Assembly (NCBI GenBank): GCA_049301135.1
Contig: JBAQKP010000026.1
Coordinates: forward strand, 1-16,378
Length of the DNA: 16,378 nt
Direction: 5' to 3'
Origin: JAYXXU01 sp049301135
GTDB taxonomy: Bacteria; Pseudomonadota; Gammaproteobacteria; Pseudomonadales; Moraxellaceae
The stretch's first letter is position 1; each line of letters starts with the position of its first letter. This document shows positions 1-7,981 of the stretch, one piece after another. Below the pieces are notes generated by a model. The model made no database searches. It saw only the letters and a program-made list of their open reading frames with translations, and was not told where the DNA came from. Made by a program: the position numbers and the translations under genes.

Positions 1-1325
1 GCCTAGCACTGCGCATGAAGGCTGAGTTTACCAATGCCGGTAACGCTGCTGGTGGTGAGGAGTTTACCCTCGAACTCGCTCACGCGGGAGATAATGCCTA
101 TGGCTTCGAGTTTAGTGACTTAAAACCCTTACAAGTGCGCACTGCAAATGGGGGTGGACCAGTCAATCAGGCTCGTTCATATTTAGACACCGGTAATGTT
201 TATTTAAATCTTGCCAATACCAAGCGTCTACAGATGCCAGTGAATACGGTGCTAAATAGTGCCCCACTGGGCGCAAGTACAATCACCGCCAACTCAGACT
301 ACAGTCATTTGGTGCATGATGCAGCCACCAATCCAAATACCTTGGTGACGGCCGTACGTGGTCTAGAGTTTCAGGCAGTGTCACGTCGTGGGCGTTTTTT
401 AGTCAGTAACAACGTTGATATTAGCAGTCCTGATCATCCTGACTTTGGTGCGCCTGACCCAGCCAATCCGCCAAGTAAGAGTAACAGCTGGGGATTGGGT
501 CTGCCGATTTATAATCTGAATAGTAATATCGCGATCTATGGAAAAACGGTTGGTAGTGCGCAGCGCATGGGGTTTAGCCTAGGACTCAGTACCGAAGGGG
601 TAAATGCTGGCGGTGATAAATCTACGTCGATTTTGCTGATTGACGGTGCACCAAATGACTTGGATGGCGGTAATCCGACCAGTCGATACTTTGGTCTGCG
701 CAATATTGATATGCTGATTACTGCATACGGTGATTTAGGATTGGAAGATGGAAAAATTAACCTGAATCTTCCAAAATTACTGATCGCAGCATCCATGCAA
801 GTGGCTGCGGGTTATTTGCCAGGCGCACGGTACGCCAGTAATTCTGTTGCAGCGGGTTGTACCAGTAATGAGTCGGCCTGTTATGTGCCTGTGAACAGCT
901 TCACTAACAAAAACGATGTCTTGTTTGGTTTGAACCTTAAGCTTGATGGCAGTATGAACCTTAATCTTATCCCAGGTGGAAATACGCTGGCAAACAACAA
1001 TTTACGCTTCCAAGGTTGGTATCAGCTGAATAGCGGTGCGATTCAGATCGTGGAGCCGATTGATGGTACTGTTTTGGGATTTGATAACATCAGTGGCCGT
1101 ATTGACTTCGATAATGCGATTAAAATTAATCGCAACAGTATTGGTTTCAGTTACGATTTTACCTTTAACCCCGCACGCTCCGCAGCAGATGTATTCCGAA
1201 TTCGTGATGTGAATTTGTACCCGTTTAACAGTGTGACCGAGACGCTACAGCCAGCACAGCGTTTGGGTGAGATGGTGATTACCGGTGGGACATTGCATAG
1301 TTCCATGAATATCGTGCCTCGATAG
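1..1325 (+). CDS. FilA/DUF6160-like secreted surface protein, 5'-truncated by window edge
   Basis: The frame is open back to the first bases, and there is no ribosome binding site before the ATG at 15, so this is the C-terminal part (about 440 residues) of a longer protein that starts outside the window. The visible part is rich in Asn, Gly, Ser and Leu with alternating hydrophobic residues, as in beta-rich exported proteins, and ends in a run typical of such proteins (a TGG-x5-SMNIVPR tail). Two Cys about 8 residues apart (near residues 277 and 285 counted from the ATG at 15) could form a disulfide. It precedes a second protein of similar style by only 51 bp to that gene's preferred start, so the two are probably co-transcribed. 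The likeness to the FilA/DUF6160 proteins of Acinetobacter and Pseudomonas is from overall style and from its neighbour, not from a search. Function is unknown; a role in a surface or pilus-like structure is only inference. Confidence 0.7.
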   Translation, partial: LALRMKAEFTNAGNAAGGEEFTLELAHAGDNAYGFEFSDLKPLQVRTANGGGPVNQARSYLDTGNVYLNLANTKRLQMPVNTVLNSAPLGASTITANSDYSHLVHDAATNPNTLVTAVRGLEFQAVSRRGRFLVSNNVDISSPDHPDFGAPDPANPPSKSNSWGLGLPIYNLNSNIAIYGKTVGSAQRMGFSLGLSTEGVNAGGDKSTSILLIDGAPNDLDGGNPTSRYFGLRNIDMLITAYGDLGLEDGKINLNLPKLLIAASMQVAAGYLPGARYASNSVAAGCTSNESACYVPVNSFTNKNDVLFGLNLKLDGSMNLNLIPGGNTLANNNLRFQGWYQLNSGAIQIVEPIDGTVLGFDNISGRIDFDNAIKINRNSIGFSYDFTFNPARSAADVFRIRDVNLYPFNSVTETLQPAQRLGEMVITGGTLHSSMNIVPR

Positions 1326-1376
1326 TGATTAGATTGGATCTGGTCGAGTACCGAAAAAACAACAGAGGGAATGGTG

Positions 1377-2855
1377 ATGAAGCTCAAAGAAATCTGCTTT
1401 AGTGTTATGCTGGCTACACTCAGTAGTCACAGTGTGGCATCAGGATTAGTGAGCCTGACTGAAGACGAGATGTCAGCGATTGATGGTCAGGCATTATTGG
1501 CCATGGGTTACACGGCTCCGAGTGGCACGGGTACGGGTTCAAGCACTCTTGACTATGGCTATTATAAGCTCGGTCTTGAGGGAATCTTGGAGCTGAACGC
1601 CAACATTCGTAATCTACAGCTAGGATGTGGTGGGCGTAATGGTCCCGATAAATGTGATATTGATATTGAAAATCTATCACTTAGTGGCCTACCGCAAGGT
1701 AGATTGGCAGATGGTACACCGAATTGGGGGCCAAATGGACGAGCATCGACAAGTGCAATTTTAACCAATCCATTTTTACAGTTTGCAATTAAAAACCCAA
1801 CTAGTGCCTCGACGCGTGAAATTGTTGGCTTTCGGGCTAGTGCCGAGCAAATTGAGGGCTGGTTGAGTGCAGGAACAGCAAATATCCCCAATCCAACAGA
1901 TGGGATTAAAACCTTTAGTGGTTATATTACAGTCGCAGAAACCCCTGTTACAACCTCTACACAAGCATCTACTTTTGGTTTGACGCGTGATCAGATGATT
2001 TACGCACCTATCATCATTCCCGCGCTTTTAAACACTCGGCGACATATTTTTACCAATGTCAATCGCATGACACCGGGCGCACCAGGCTATGAGGCACCAC
2101 CTACAGGTACGCAATGGGGGATCAATGTTCCATCTATTCCGGTAAGTTTTAATTTCCCTCAGACAGTGGTAAAAGGTAATCGAATGTCACAGCTGGATCT
2201 GACTGTCACAGGCGTGCCGGTCGGAGATATTGCAATTGCTGCTTCTGATGGTGGTATCGCTGTTACCTTGAATAATGGAGTAGTGGGGCTTGCATCGACT
2301 GCAACTTTTTTTATGGGCACAGATGGCAGCACCAATAATGCCACGCAAGTGCCAATTGGTGGTGGTCAGACGCAATTACGCTGTAATCCTGTAGCTAGCT
2401 GTTCTTACATCCGTAACATTAATGCGAATGTACAAGTTAAACAGAATTTTAATCTGATCCATAACTTGCCACTCTCGGCTACGGGTGGATATTTATCGCT
2501 GCAAAAAGAGGCTTTACGCTGGCCGGGTAGTAATGTTGATGATATTGCCCAGCCAGGCTGGTGGATGTCGTTTGCCGAACCTTTGAGTTTTGGCGCACTC
2601 AATCCAACCCAGCAGATTCCGATGCAGGATGTATTACCGCAAGTTGCCACCTTCATCACCACCTTCTTGGCCACCAATCAAATTTCTCTTGGGGTTACAG
2701 ACGCGTTGAATGCAGTGTTTGGTGTTCCGATTTATAAGTCGATTGGAGATATCGACGTTGCTGCACAACCAGCAGTAATGGTGCTTGAAAATCTGCCGCT
2801 TGATAATAATCAGGCAGTGGTGAGTAACTGTTTTGGCACACTGACCTTCTGCTAA
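1377..2855 (+). CDS. Secreted FilA/DUF6160-like protein with signal peptide
   Basis: A 492-residue exported protein of unknown function. I prefer the ATG at 1377 to the in-frame ATG at 1371, because the GAGGGA at 1365-1370 sits 6 bases before 1377 but touches 1371. The N-terminus is a classic Sec signal: basic start (MKLKE), hydrophobic core, likely cleavage after SVA at residue 21. Right after it comes LTEDEMSAIDGQALL (27-41), resembling the 'LS-x-EL-x-x-(I/V)-x-GQ' segment found near the mature N-terminus of FilA/DUF6160-type proteins. Two Cys-containing pieces (LGCGG...KCDIDI near residue 83, and RCNPVASC near 338) and a C-terminal Cys pair (SNCFGTLTFC) may form disulfides. The rest is Gly/Asn/Ser-rich and probably beta-structured. 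It lies in tandem behind another protein of this style and ends at a strong terminator. Family assignment is from memory of the N-terminal motif, so moderate confidence; the reading frame itself is sure. Confidence 0.8.
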   Translation: MKLKEICFSVMLATLSSHSVASGLVSLTEDEMSAIDGQALLAMGYTAPSGTGTGSSTLDYGYYKLGLEGILELNANIRNLQLGCGGRNGPDKCDIDIENLSLSGLPQGRLADGTPNWGPNGRASTSAILTNPFLQFAIKNPTSASTREIVGFRASAEQIEGWLSAGTANIPNPTDGIKTFSGYITVAETPVTTSTQASTFGLTRDQMIYAPIIIPALLNTRRHIFTNVNRMTPGAPGYEAPPTGTQWGINVPSIPVSFNFPQTVVKGNRMSQLDLTVTGVPVGDIAIAASDGGIAVTLNNGVVGLASTATFFMGTDGSTNNATQVPIGGGQTQLRCNPVASCSYIRNINANVQVKQNFNLIHNLPLSATGGYLSLQKEALRWPGSNVDDIAQPGWWMSFAEPLSFGALNPTQQIPMQDVLPQVATFITTFLATNQISLGVTDALNAVFGVPIYKSIGDIDVAAQPAVMVLENLPLDNNQAVVSNCFGTLTFC

Positions 2856-2873
2856 TTGGTCTGACGCACCTAC

Positions 2874-2908
2874 AAAAAAGCCTGCACTTCAAAACGCAGG
2901 CTTTTTTT
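2874..2908. terminator. Bidirectional rho-independent terminator
   Basis: The arms GCCTGC (2880-2885) and GCAGGC (2896-2901) form a hairpin with a 10-base loop. It is preceded by six A (2874-2879) and followed by seven T (2902-2908). The A and T tracts make it usable in both directions, which suits its place between the convergent secreted-protein gene and smpB. Confidence 0.9.
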
Positions 2909-2925
2909 ATTGCCTCACTGAGGTC

Positions 2926-3399
2926 TTACTGATTGCGGAACACGCGCTGTTTTTCACGGTTCCAGTCACGGTCTTTTTCGGTGGTGCGCTTGTCGTGCTG
3001 CTGCTTGCCTTTGACCAAGGCGATTTCACATTTGACCAGTGAGCCTTTCCAGTAGCAAGCCAGCGGCACGCAGGTAAAGCTTTTTTGGTTGACTGCACCC
3101 ATCAGCTTTTCGATCTGCCGCTTCGACAGCAGCAGTTTACGGGTGCGAGTGGCTTCTGGTGAGACGTGCGTAGAGGCAGACAGCAACGGGGTGATTTGAC
3201 TGCCAAATAAAAATGCCTCGCCATTACGGAAGATCACATACGCTTCGGTGATGGTCATGCGGCCTTCCCGAATCGCTTTGACTTCCCAGCCTTGTAGCAC
3301 CAGACCGGCTTCGAACTTTTCGTCAATAAAATACTCGTGCCGGGCGCGGCGGTTTTGCGCAATCGTGCCGCCGTTGGATTTTTTCTTTGCGTCGCTCAT
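2926..3399 (-). CDS. smpB: SsrA-binding protein SmpB
   Basis: SmpB binds the tRNA-like domain of tmRNA and delivers it to stalled ribosomes in trans-translation. The 157-residue product has the usual length and hallmarks: NRRARHEYFI near residue 16, the GWEVKAIREGR segment (38-48), the EAYVIF and GEAFLFGSQITPL strands, and the KLLLSKRQIEKL helix. The C-terminal tail is rich in Lys, Arg, Asp and Glu (GKQQHDKRTTEKDRDWNREK), as needed for decoding-centre contacts. A GAGGA sequence lies about 11 bases before the ATG at 3399. It is transcribed away from coaD, with 144 bp between the two start codons, and shares a bidirectional terminator with the convergent upstream gene. The tmRNA gene ssrA, its partner, is not in the window. 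Confidence 0.97.
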   Translation of the reverse strand: MSDAKKKSNGGTIAQNRRARHEYFIDEKFEAGLVLQGWEVKAIREGRMTITEAYVIFRNGEAFLFGSQITPLLSASTHVSPEATRTRKLLLSKRQIEKLMGAVNQKSFTCVPLACYWKGSLVKCEIALVKGKQQHDKRTTEKDRDWNREKQRVFRNQ

Positions 3400-3543
3400 G
3401 ATGATCAGGTTCCTCGTGTTGGCTTATTTTGCCTTAGCTTTCCGTAAAAAACTGCAATTTTTCGTGAAGTGGTCAGCAATCTCAGCGATTTGGCGTTGGA
3501 TTTGTTACCATGCAGGCATTCAATCCGCAAATGAGCATTGATT

Positions 3544-4029
3544 ATGACTCGTGTGATTTATCCAGGTACTTTTGATCCGATTACCAATGGACACGCTGAT
3601 CTGGTGGCGCGGGCGTCGCGGATGTTCGATCAAGTGGTGGTGGCGATTGCGGCAGGTCATCATAAAAGCCCCGTTTTCACGCTAGAGCAGCGCGTGAGCT
3701 TGGCGCAGCAGAGCTTGAGCCATTTGCCCAATGTTGAGGTGATTGGTTTTAGTGGACTACTGGTCAATCTGTTTCGGGATCAGCATGCAACGGCAGTGTT
3801 GCGTGGCTTGCGTGCGGTGTCGGACTTTGAGTATGAGTTCCAACTCGCCAATATGAACCGTGAGTTGGATCGGGATTTTGAGACGGTGTTTTTGACGCCT
3901 TCGCAGGATTATTCGTTTATTTCATCGACACTGGTGCGTGAAATCGCCAAGCTGAAAGGTGATGTGACTAAATTTGTACCGGCGTGCGTGGCAGAGGCAT
4001 TTGTGGTTAAACACGCCAATGGCTGGTAA
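3544..4029 (+). CDS. coaD: Phosphopantetheine adenylyltransferase (CoA biosynthesis)
   Basis: CoaD transfers AMP from ATP to 4'-phosphopantetheine, giving dephospho-CoA, the penultimate step of CoA synthesis in the cytosol. The 161-residue protein carries the nucleotidyltransferase signature YPGTFDPITNGH (residues 6-17) with the (T/H)xGH element ending at His17, the RGLRAVSDFEYEFQLA segment that contacts both substrates, and the C-terminal ATP-binding SFISSTLVREIA. The whole sequence closely follows the Acinetobacter type as I remember it. I use the ATG at 3544; a TTG at 3538 would add only two residues. No good Shine-Dalgarno is visible, and I could not settle a promoter in the 144 bp shared with the divergent smpB. 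The ferredoxin gene follows after 25 bp and is probably co-transcribed. Confidence 0.97.
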   Translation: MTRVIYPGTFDPITNGHADLVARASRMFDQVVVAIAAGHHKSPVFTLEQRVSLAQQSLSHLPNVEVIGFSGLLVNLFRDQHATAVLRGLRAVSDFEYEFQLANMNRELDRDFETVFLTPSQDYSFISSTLVREIAKLKGDVTKFVPACVAEAFVVKHANGW

Positions 4030-4054
4030 ACACTTGGTCAACTAGGCAGATCTG

Positions 4055-4312
4055 ATGGCACTGAAAATCACCGAAGAATGCATCAATTGTGATGTCTGTG
4101 AGCCGGTGTGCCCAAATCAGGCGATCTATATGGGCACGGAGATCTATGAGATTGCGCCTGATCTGTGTACCGAGTGCGTTGGGCATTATGATGTGCCGCA
4201 GTGTCAGTTGTATTGTCCGGTCGATTGTATTCCGCATGATCCTGCGCATGTGGAGTCGCAAGCGGAGCTGCTGCTGAAGTCGCAGCGTTTGATCGCGCTG
4301 CAAAATACTTAA
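4055..4312 (+). CDS. YfhL-type 2[4Fe-4S] ferredoxin
   Basis: A small (85 aa) soluble electron carrier. The first cluster motif is Cys9-x2-Cys12-x2-Cys15-x3-Cys19-Pro. The second is Cys38-x2-Cys41-x8-Cys50-x3-Cys54-Pro, with the longer x8 spacing typical of the YfhL/Allochromatium-type ferredoxins, which carry two low-potential [4Fe-4S] clusters; an extra Cys58 follows. The C-terminal helix (about 68-82) is also typical. It sits 25 bp behind coaD, a common arrangement in this group. The Shine-Dalgarno is weak (an AGG nine bases before the ATG), so translation may depend on coupling with coaD. The physiological partner cannot be told from the sequence. rnpB starts 34 bp after the stop, with no terminator in between. 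Confidence 0.93.
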   Translation: MALKITEECINCDVCEPVCPNQAIYMGTEIYEIAPDLCTECVGHYDVPQCQLYCPVDCIPHDPAHVESQAELLLKSQRLIALQNT

Positions 4313-4330
4313 GCAGCCACGGCTGTGTTT

Positions 4331-4339
4331 TGTTAAGAT
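4331..4339 (+). promoter_or_regulatory. Extended -10 promoter of rnpB
   Basis: TG (4331-4332), one base, then TAAGAT (4334-4339) is an extended -10 element. It predicts a start at about 4346-4347, exactly where the P1 stem of RNase P RNA begins. No clear -35 box is visible, as expected for this promoter type. Confidence 0.6.
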
Positions 4340-4346
4340 GCGCGCG

Positions 4347-4708
<362 letters not shown>

Positions 4709-4786
4709 CATCCTATTTTTTGCTAGGTTAAACGTGTTTTTGTGTTGATCTGGGCGAGTTTGCTGGTTTTTTGTACAGTATCTGGC

Positions 4787-4815
4787 TTGACGGATAAAAT
4801 CCAAATCCGCATAAT
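4787..4815 (+). promoter_or_regulatory. Sigma70 promoter of tRNA-Met
   Basis: TTGACG (4787-4792) and CATAAT (4810-4815) are separated by exactly 17 bases, each matching the consensus in five of six positions. The predicted start, about 4822, lies 9 bases before the tRNA, leaving a very short leader. The stretch after the -10 is GC-rich (ACGCG), resembling a discriminator of the stringently controlled type. Confidence 0.75.
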
Positions 4816-4830
4816 ACGCGCTCAAGTTTT

Positions 4831-4907
4831 GGCTATATAGCTCAGTTGGTTAGAGCACCTGATTCATAATCAGGGGGTCGCAGGTTCAAGTCCCGCTATA
4901 GCCACCA
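4831..4907 (+). tRNA. tRNA-Met(CAT), elongator type
   Basis: A complete 77-base cloverleaf with encoded CCA. The acceptor stem pairs GGCTATA with TATAGCC; the D-loop is AGCTCAGTTGGTTAGAGC; the anticodon stem CCTGA/TCAGG holds the loop TTCATAA with anticodon CAT; the T-arm has GGTTCAAGTCC. CAT can be Met or lysidine-modified Ile2. Positions 4 and 5 are T and A, as in elongator Met and unlike the C4/C5 that the lysidine synthetase TilS favours. It lacks the initiator feature of a mismatched first pair, so elongator Met is the best call. Confidence 0.95.
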
Positions 4908-4912
4908 AATTT

Positions 4913-4950
4913 AAAACCTCTAAGTAATCAATTGCTTAGAGGTTTTTTTT
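4913..4950 (+). terminator. Rho-independent terminator of tRNA-Met
   Basis: The arms CCTCTAAG (4917-4924) and CTTAGAGG (4935-4942) form a perfect 8-bp stem, lengthened by A-T pairs, with a 10-base loop and a tail of eight T (4943-4950). It begins six bases after the tRNA CCA end. It may also help stop the convergent gene whose stop codon is at 4982. Confidence 0.92.
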
Positions 4951-4981
4951 ATGGGCGGCGCCAAATACGTCTTCCTAAGCA

Positions 4982-6028
4982 TTACTCTGGCTGTATGCTG
5001 GCATCGTGCGCATCCAATGCATCGCTGAGTAGTTTCAAGGTGGTTGGGTCTTGGTAAAATGGCTGTAGCTGATTTTTAATCAAAGCGGTGAGGTCGCCAG
5101 ACTGATCTAGCGCCTGTAACACGATGGGTGCAAACCGTTCAATTTCACCCAGCATGTGGGCACGGGTCACACCGACCTCATCAAGCAGATCAGTGACCGC
5201 ATAGTCACCATATACCTCAAAAAAAACATCAATCCCTGTATAAATCCAACGCTGTAAGTGTTCTGTTTGGCGTAGGTGCTTCCATTCTTCGTAGACCAGT
5301 ACAAAGAATTCTTCAACATCCAAAGCGCTCAGTCCAATCGCGTCCTGATCTAAGCTCACATCCCGCACGCCGATCCAGAGTTGTTGTAAAAAATCAGTCA
5401 GCATCTGATCATCTAGATCTAATGCGTCGCTGTGCTGAATCCCTGTGGCGATATGTTGACTGAGCCACTCGACCAGTTGCACCTCGGACAGCAGCAGCCG
5501 CTGCATCAGTTTGCCGCGTAAGCTGTATTGCGGTTGTTGAGCGACTTGTGCAGCCAGCCAATCGGGTAATTGGCGCTGCACGATTTGGATGACCAGTTGC
5601 GACAACAAGTTTTTCGCCAGCGGACTCTGTTGCAGTTGGCGGATGATCTGCTGGCGTAGTGGCTGTAGTTCGACGATTTTTTCGATCCATTGCTCGGCAT
5701 TTTGCTCTGGGATCAGCTCACGCAGCCGTGGTGGATGTTGCTGCCAGACCTGATAGAGTCCGCGCGCCATTTCACCAATCAGCTCTAAGATCCCCCCACC
5801 CAAATTCAAGTCGAAGGCATACGTGCGCACGACGCCATGAATCGCTTCACGCTGCACCAGTTGGTTCAAGCTAAAATGCGCGGCACGCGCCAGCACATCA
5901 TCCAAAAAGCTGACCAAATGCTGCAAGCTGTCTGTGCCGATCAAGCGCTGGCGCAAATGTGCGACCTGTGCATCGAGCAACTGTTGCGCCAAGATATGTG
6001 CATTCATCGGGGGGATCGCAGAGTCCAT
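4982..6028 (-). CDS. Conserved-looking hypothetical protein, all-helical, coupled to nadE
   Basis: I do not recognise this 348-residue protein. It has no signal peptide or membrane segment and looks cytosolic and almost wholly alpha-helical, rich in Leu, Gln and acidic residues (for example the LQPLRQQIIRQLQQSPL stretch near residue 121). It has no Cys and no familiar catalytic motif. A DLNLGGGILELIGEMARGLYQVW segment near residue 73, of which the GGG is the notable part, is the most distinctive piece. Its ATG (6026-6028) overlaps the nadE stop by one base (TAATG), so the two are almost certainly one transcript and translationally coupled; a second in-frame Met at residue 8 is possible. The neighbourhood hints at a link to NAD metabolism, but this may be only positional. 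Its stop lies 31 bp from the tRNA-Met terminator. The reading frame is convincing from its length and the tight coupling. Confidence 0.85.
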   Translation of the reverse strand: MDSAIPPMNAHILAQQLLDAQVAHLRQRLIGTDSLQHLVSFLDDVLARAAHFSLNQLVQREAIHGVVRTYAFDLNLGGGILELIGEMARGLYQVWQQHPPRLRELIPEQNAEQWIEKIVELQPLRQQIIRQLQQSPLAKNLLSQLVIQIVQRQLPDWLAAQVAQQPQYSLRGKLMQRLLLSEVQLVEWLSQHIATGIQHSDALDLDDQMLTDFLQQLWIGVRDVSLDQDAIGLSALDVEEFFVLVYEEWKHLRQTEHLQRWIYTGIDVFFEVYGDYAVTDLLDEVGVTRAHMLGEIERFAPIVLQALDQSGDLTALIKNQLQPFYQDPTTLKLLSDALDAHDASIQPE

Positions 6029-7647
6029 TATTCGCCCAGTGTCCAGCCATTCACCATCGGATAGCGGCGCTCACGTCCAAACGCGCGGCTGCTAATTTTT
6101 GTGCCGATGACCGCTTGCCGCCGTTTGTACTCGTTACGGTCGACCATTTTTAGCACTTTTTCAACGATTGCGACATCAAAACCCTCTTTGACCAGTTGGT
6201 CAGCGCTGAGGTCGCGTTCGATATAGCCGTATAAAATCGCATCAAGTACGTCATATGGCGGCAGTGAGTCTTGATCGGTTTGGTCGGGACGCAGTTCGGC
6301 GGATGGCGCGCGGCTGATCACACGCTCTGGAATCACCGGATTCTTGCCTAAGCTGTTGCGATAGCGCGCCAGTTCAAACACTTGGGTTTTATATACGTCT
6401 TTCAGCGCGTTAAAACCACCAACCATATCACCATACAGCGTGGCGTAGCCGACCGCCATTTCGGACTTGTTGCCGGTGGTCAGTACCATGTAGCCAAATT
6501 TATTCGACAGCGCCATCAGCAATACGCCGCGACTGCGGGCTTGTAGGTTTTCTTCGGTAGTGTCCGCTGCTTCACCTTCAAAAAACGGGGCAAGCGTGCT
6601 GGTAAAGCCATCGACAATCGTATTGATCGGCGCAGTGTACAGTTTGACCTTTAGACGAGCAGCTTGTGCTTGTGCATCTTCGACACTGATCTCGGAGGTG
6701 TAGGTGTAGGGCATCATCACGGCACGGACACGATCCGCACCCAGTGCATCGACGGCAATCGTCAGTGACAAGGCCGAATCAATCCCACCCGATAGCCCGA
6801 GAATCACCCCTTTAAAACCGGAGTGATTGACATAATCACGCAAGCCCATCACCAAGGCGCGATAGGTTTCTTCAGTCGCTGGCATGTCTGGCGCAAGTGA
6901 TTGCGGTAAAAATTGCTGCTCGCTGTTGAATTGCAACAAGGACAGTTGCGACTTAAAGCGTGGTGCATCCAATATCAGTTGACCGTCAGCATTTGCGGCC
7001 AGACTGCCGCCATCAAATACCAAGTCATCTTGGCCACCGACCAGATTGACATACGCAATCGGCAGTTGTTGGTCATGCGCGCGTTGTTGTACTAAAGCGC
7101 GGCGCTGTTGATGTTTACCCAGTTCAAACGGTGAGGCATTCAGCACCAGTACCAAGGTTGCGCCATGCTGCTTGAGTTGGGCAATCGGTTGCTCGTCCCA
7201 TAAGTCTTCACAGATCAACAGCCCGATGCGTTGACCGGCAAAGTCAAACATGACTGGACGATGACCGGCTGCAAAGTAACGTTGTTCGTCAAATACGCCA
7301 TAATTTGGCAGATGTTGCTTGTGGTAGGTGCCGCGAATTTTACCGTTGGCAATCACGGCTGCTGCATTAAAGCATTGACCATCTTGTTGATCGGGATAGC
7401 CGACCACCATCACAATCCCTTCGACCGTTTGTAGTTGTTGAAGTGCCTGCGCAACTCGAACGGTTAAACTGGGTCTGAGCAGCAAGTCTTCAGGCGGATA
7501 GCCAGTCAATGCGAGCTCTGGGAATACAATCAGTCCGGCACCTTGTTCGCGGGCTTGTTGCGCGAGTGATATCATCTGTTGAGTATTGGCTGCAAGATCA
7601 CCGACTTTAAATGCAGATTGTGCCAGTGCGATGGTTAAATCATTCAT
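6028..7647 (-). CDS. nadE: Glutamine-dependent NAD+ synthetase
   Basis: This enzyme makes NAD+ from deamido-NAD+, ATP and glutamine, the last step of NAD synthesis. The 539-residue protein has two domains. The N-terminal nitrilase-type glutaminase domain (about 3-245) shows the Glu-Lys-Cys triad: Glu44 (VFPEL), Lys110 (YHKQHLPNYGVFDE) and Cys146 (LLICEDLW). The C-terminal synthetase domain has the PP-loop SGGIDS (286-291), plus TTGNKSEMAVGYATLYGDM and YKTQVFELAR for ATP and substrate binding. The glutaminase domain means it can use glutamine rather than only free ammonia, unlike the short E. coli NadE. The Shine-Dalgarno before the ATG at 7647 is weak. It is the first gene of a two-gene unit with the 348-residue protein and diverges from the PP0621-like gene; the 124-bp gap should hold both promoters. 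Confidence 0.97.
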   Translation of the reverse strand: MNDLTIALAQSAFKVGDLAANTQQMISLAQQAREQGAGLIVFPELALTGYPPEDLLLRPSLTVRVAQALQQLQTVEGIVMVVGYPDQQDGQCFNAAAVIANGKIRGTYHKQHLPNYGVFDEQRYFAAGHRPVMFDFAGQRIGLLICEDLWDEQPIAQLKQHGATLVLVLNASPFELGKHQQRRALVQQRAHDQQLPIAYVNLVGGQDDLVFDGGSLAANADGQLILDAPRFKSQLSLLQFNSEQQFLPQSLAPDMPATEETYRALVMGLRDYVNHSGFKGVILGLSGGIDSALSLTIAVDALGADRVRAVMMPYTYTSEISVEDAQAQAARLKVKLYTAPINTIVDGFTSTLAPFFEGEAADTTEENLQARSRGVLLMALSNKFGYMVLTTGNKSEMAVGYATLYGDMVGGFNALKDVYKTQVFELARYRNSLGKNPVIPERVISRAPSAELRPDQTDQDSLPPYDVLDAILYGYIERDLSADQLVKEGFDVAIVEKVLKMVDRNEYKRRQAVIGTKISSRAFGRERRYPMVNGWTLGE

Positions 7648-7662
7648 GAATATTGGTGTTCC

Positions 7663-7692
7663 ATGACAATACCCCGTGGGGTAGGCGATAAT
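7663..7692 (+). promoter_or_regulatory. Candidate promoter with operator-like inverted repeat
   Basis: ATGACA (7663-7668) and GATAAT (7687-7692), spaced 18 bases, resemble sigma70 -35 and -10 boxes reading toward the gene at 7772. Between them lies a TACCCC-GT-GGGGTA inverted repeat (7670-7683) with perfect 6-base arms, placed where a repressor would block RNA polymerase. The promoter reading is inferred; the repeat is directly visible. The same repeat lies 23 bp upstream of the divergent nadE start. Confidence 0.45.
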
Positions 7693-7771
7693 ATTAAATG
7701 CGAACGAGTCTGGTGGTGAGGAGTCAAATCTTGCACAGGCAACGTCTTATGGTTAGGAGGAACAGATCGCT

Positions 7772-7981
7772 ATGTTTAAACTGTTGTTGATCACTGCGAT
7801 CGTGCTATATCTCATGCGTTTTTTCTGGCGCTTGATGTATCCCCGTCTGCCGAACCGTCCGCAGCAGATAGAAGTGAAAGCATGCGAATATTGCGGTATT
7901 TTGGTACGTGAAGACAAGGGAATTCAGAAGAGAGGGCGGTTTTTTTGTGGTCATCCACACGCTAAACAGTTTTTCTCATGA
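7772..7981 (+). CDS. PP0621-like small membrane-anchored zinc-finger protein
   Basis: A 69-residue protein with one N-terminal membrane segment (about residues 2-18, FKLLLITAIVLYLMRFF) followed by basic residues and a cytoplasmic-looking tail. The tail has Cys38-x2-Cys41 and Cys59-x3-His63, a likely zinc site, and the pattern 'C-x-x-C-G-x-x-V...GRFFCGHPHAKQ' resembles the PP0621 family of Pseudomonas small proteins. The ATG at 7772 has AGGAGG at 7755-7760, strong but with a long spacing of 11. Its TGA overlaps the next ATG by four bases (ATGA), so the two are co-translated. Its function is unknown in the literature I recall; the pairing with a possible metalloprotein is the main clue. Confidence 0.8.
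   Translation: MFKLLLITAIVLYLMRFFWRLMYPRLPNRPQQIEVKACEYCGILVREDKGIQKRGRFFCGHPHAKQFFS

Noticed and set aside
4831..4907. tRNA-Ile2 (CAT with lysidine)
   Set aside because: Acceptor positions 4 and 5 are T and A, as in elongator Met, not the C-C typical of tRNA-Ile2.
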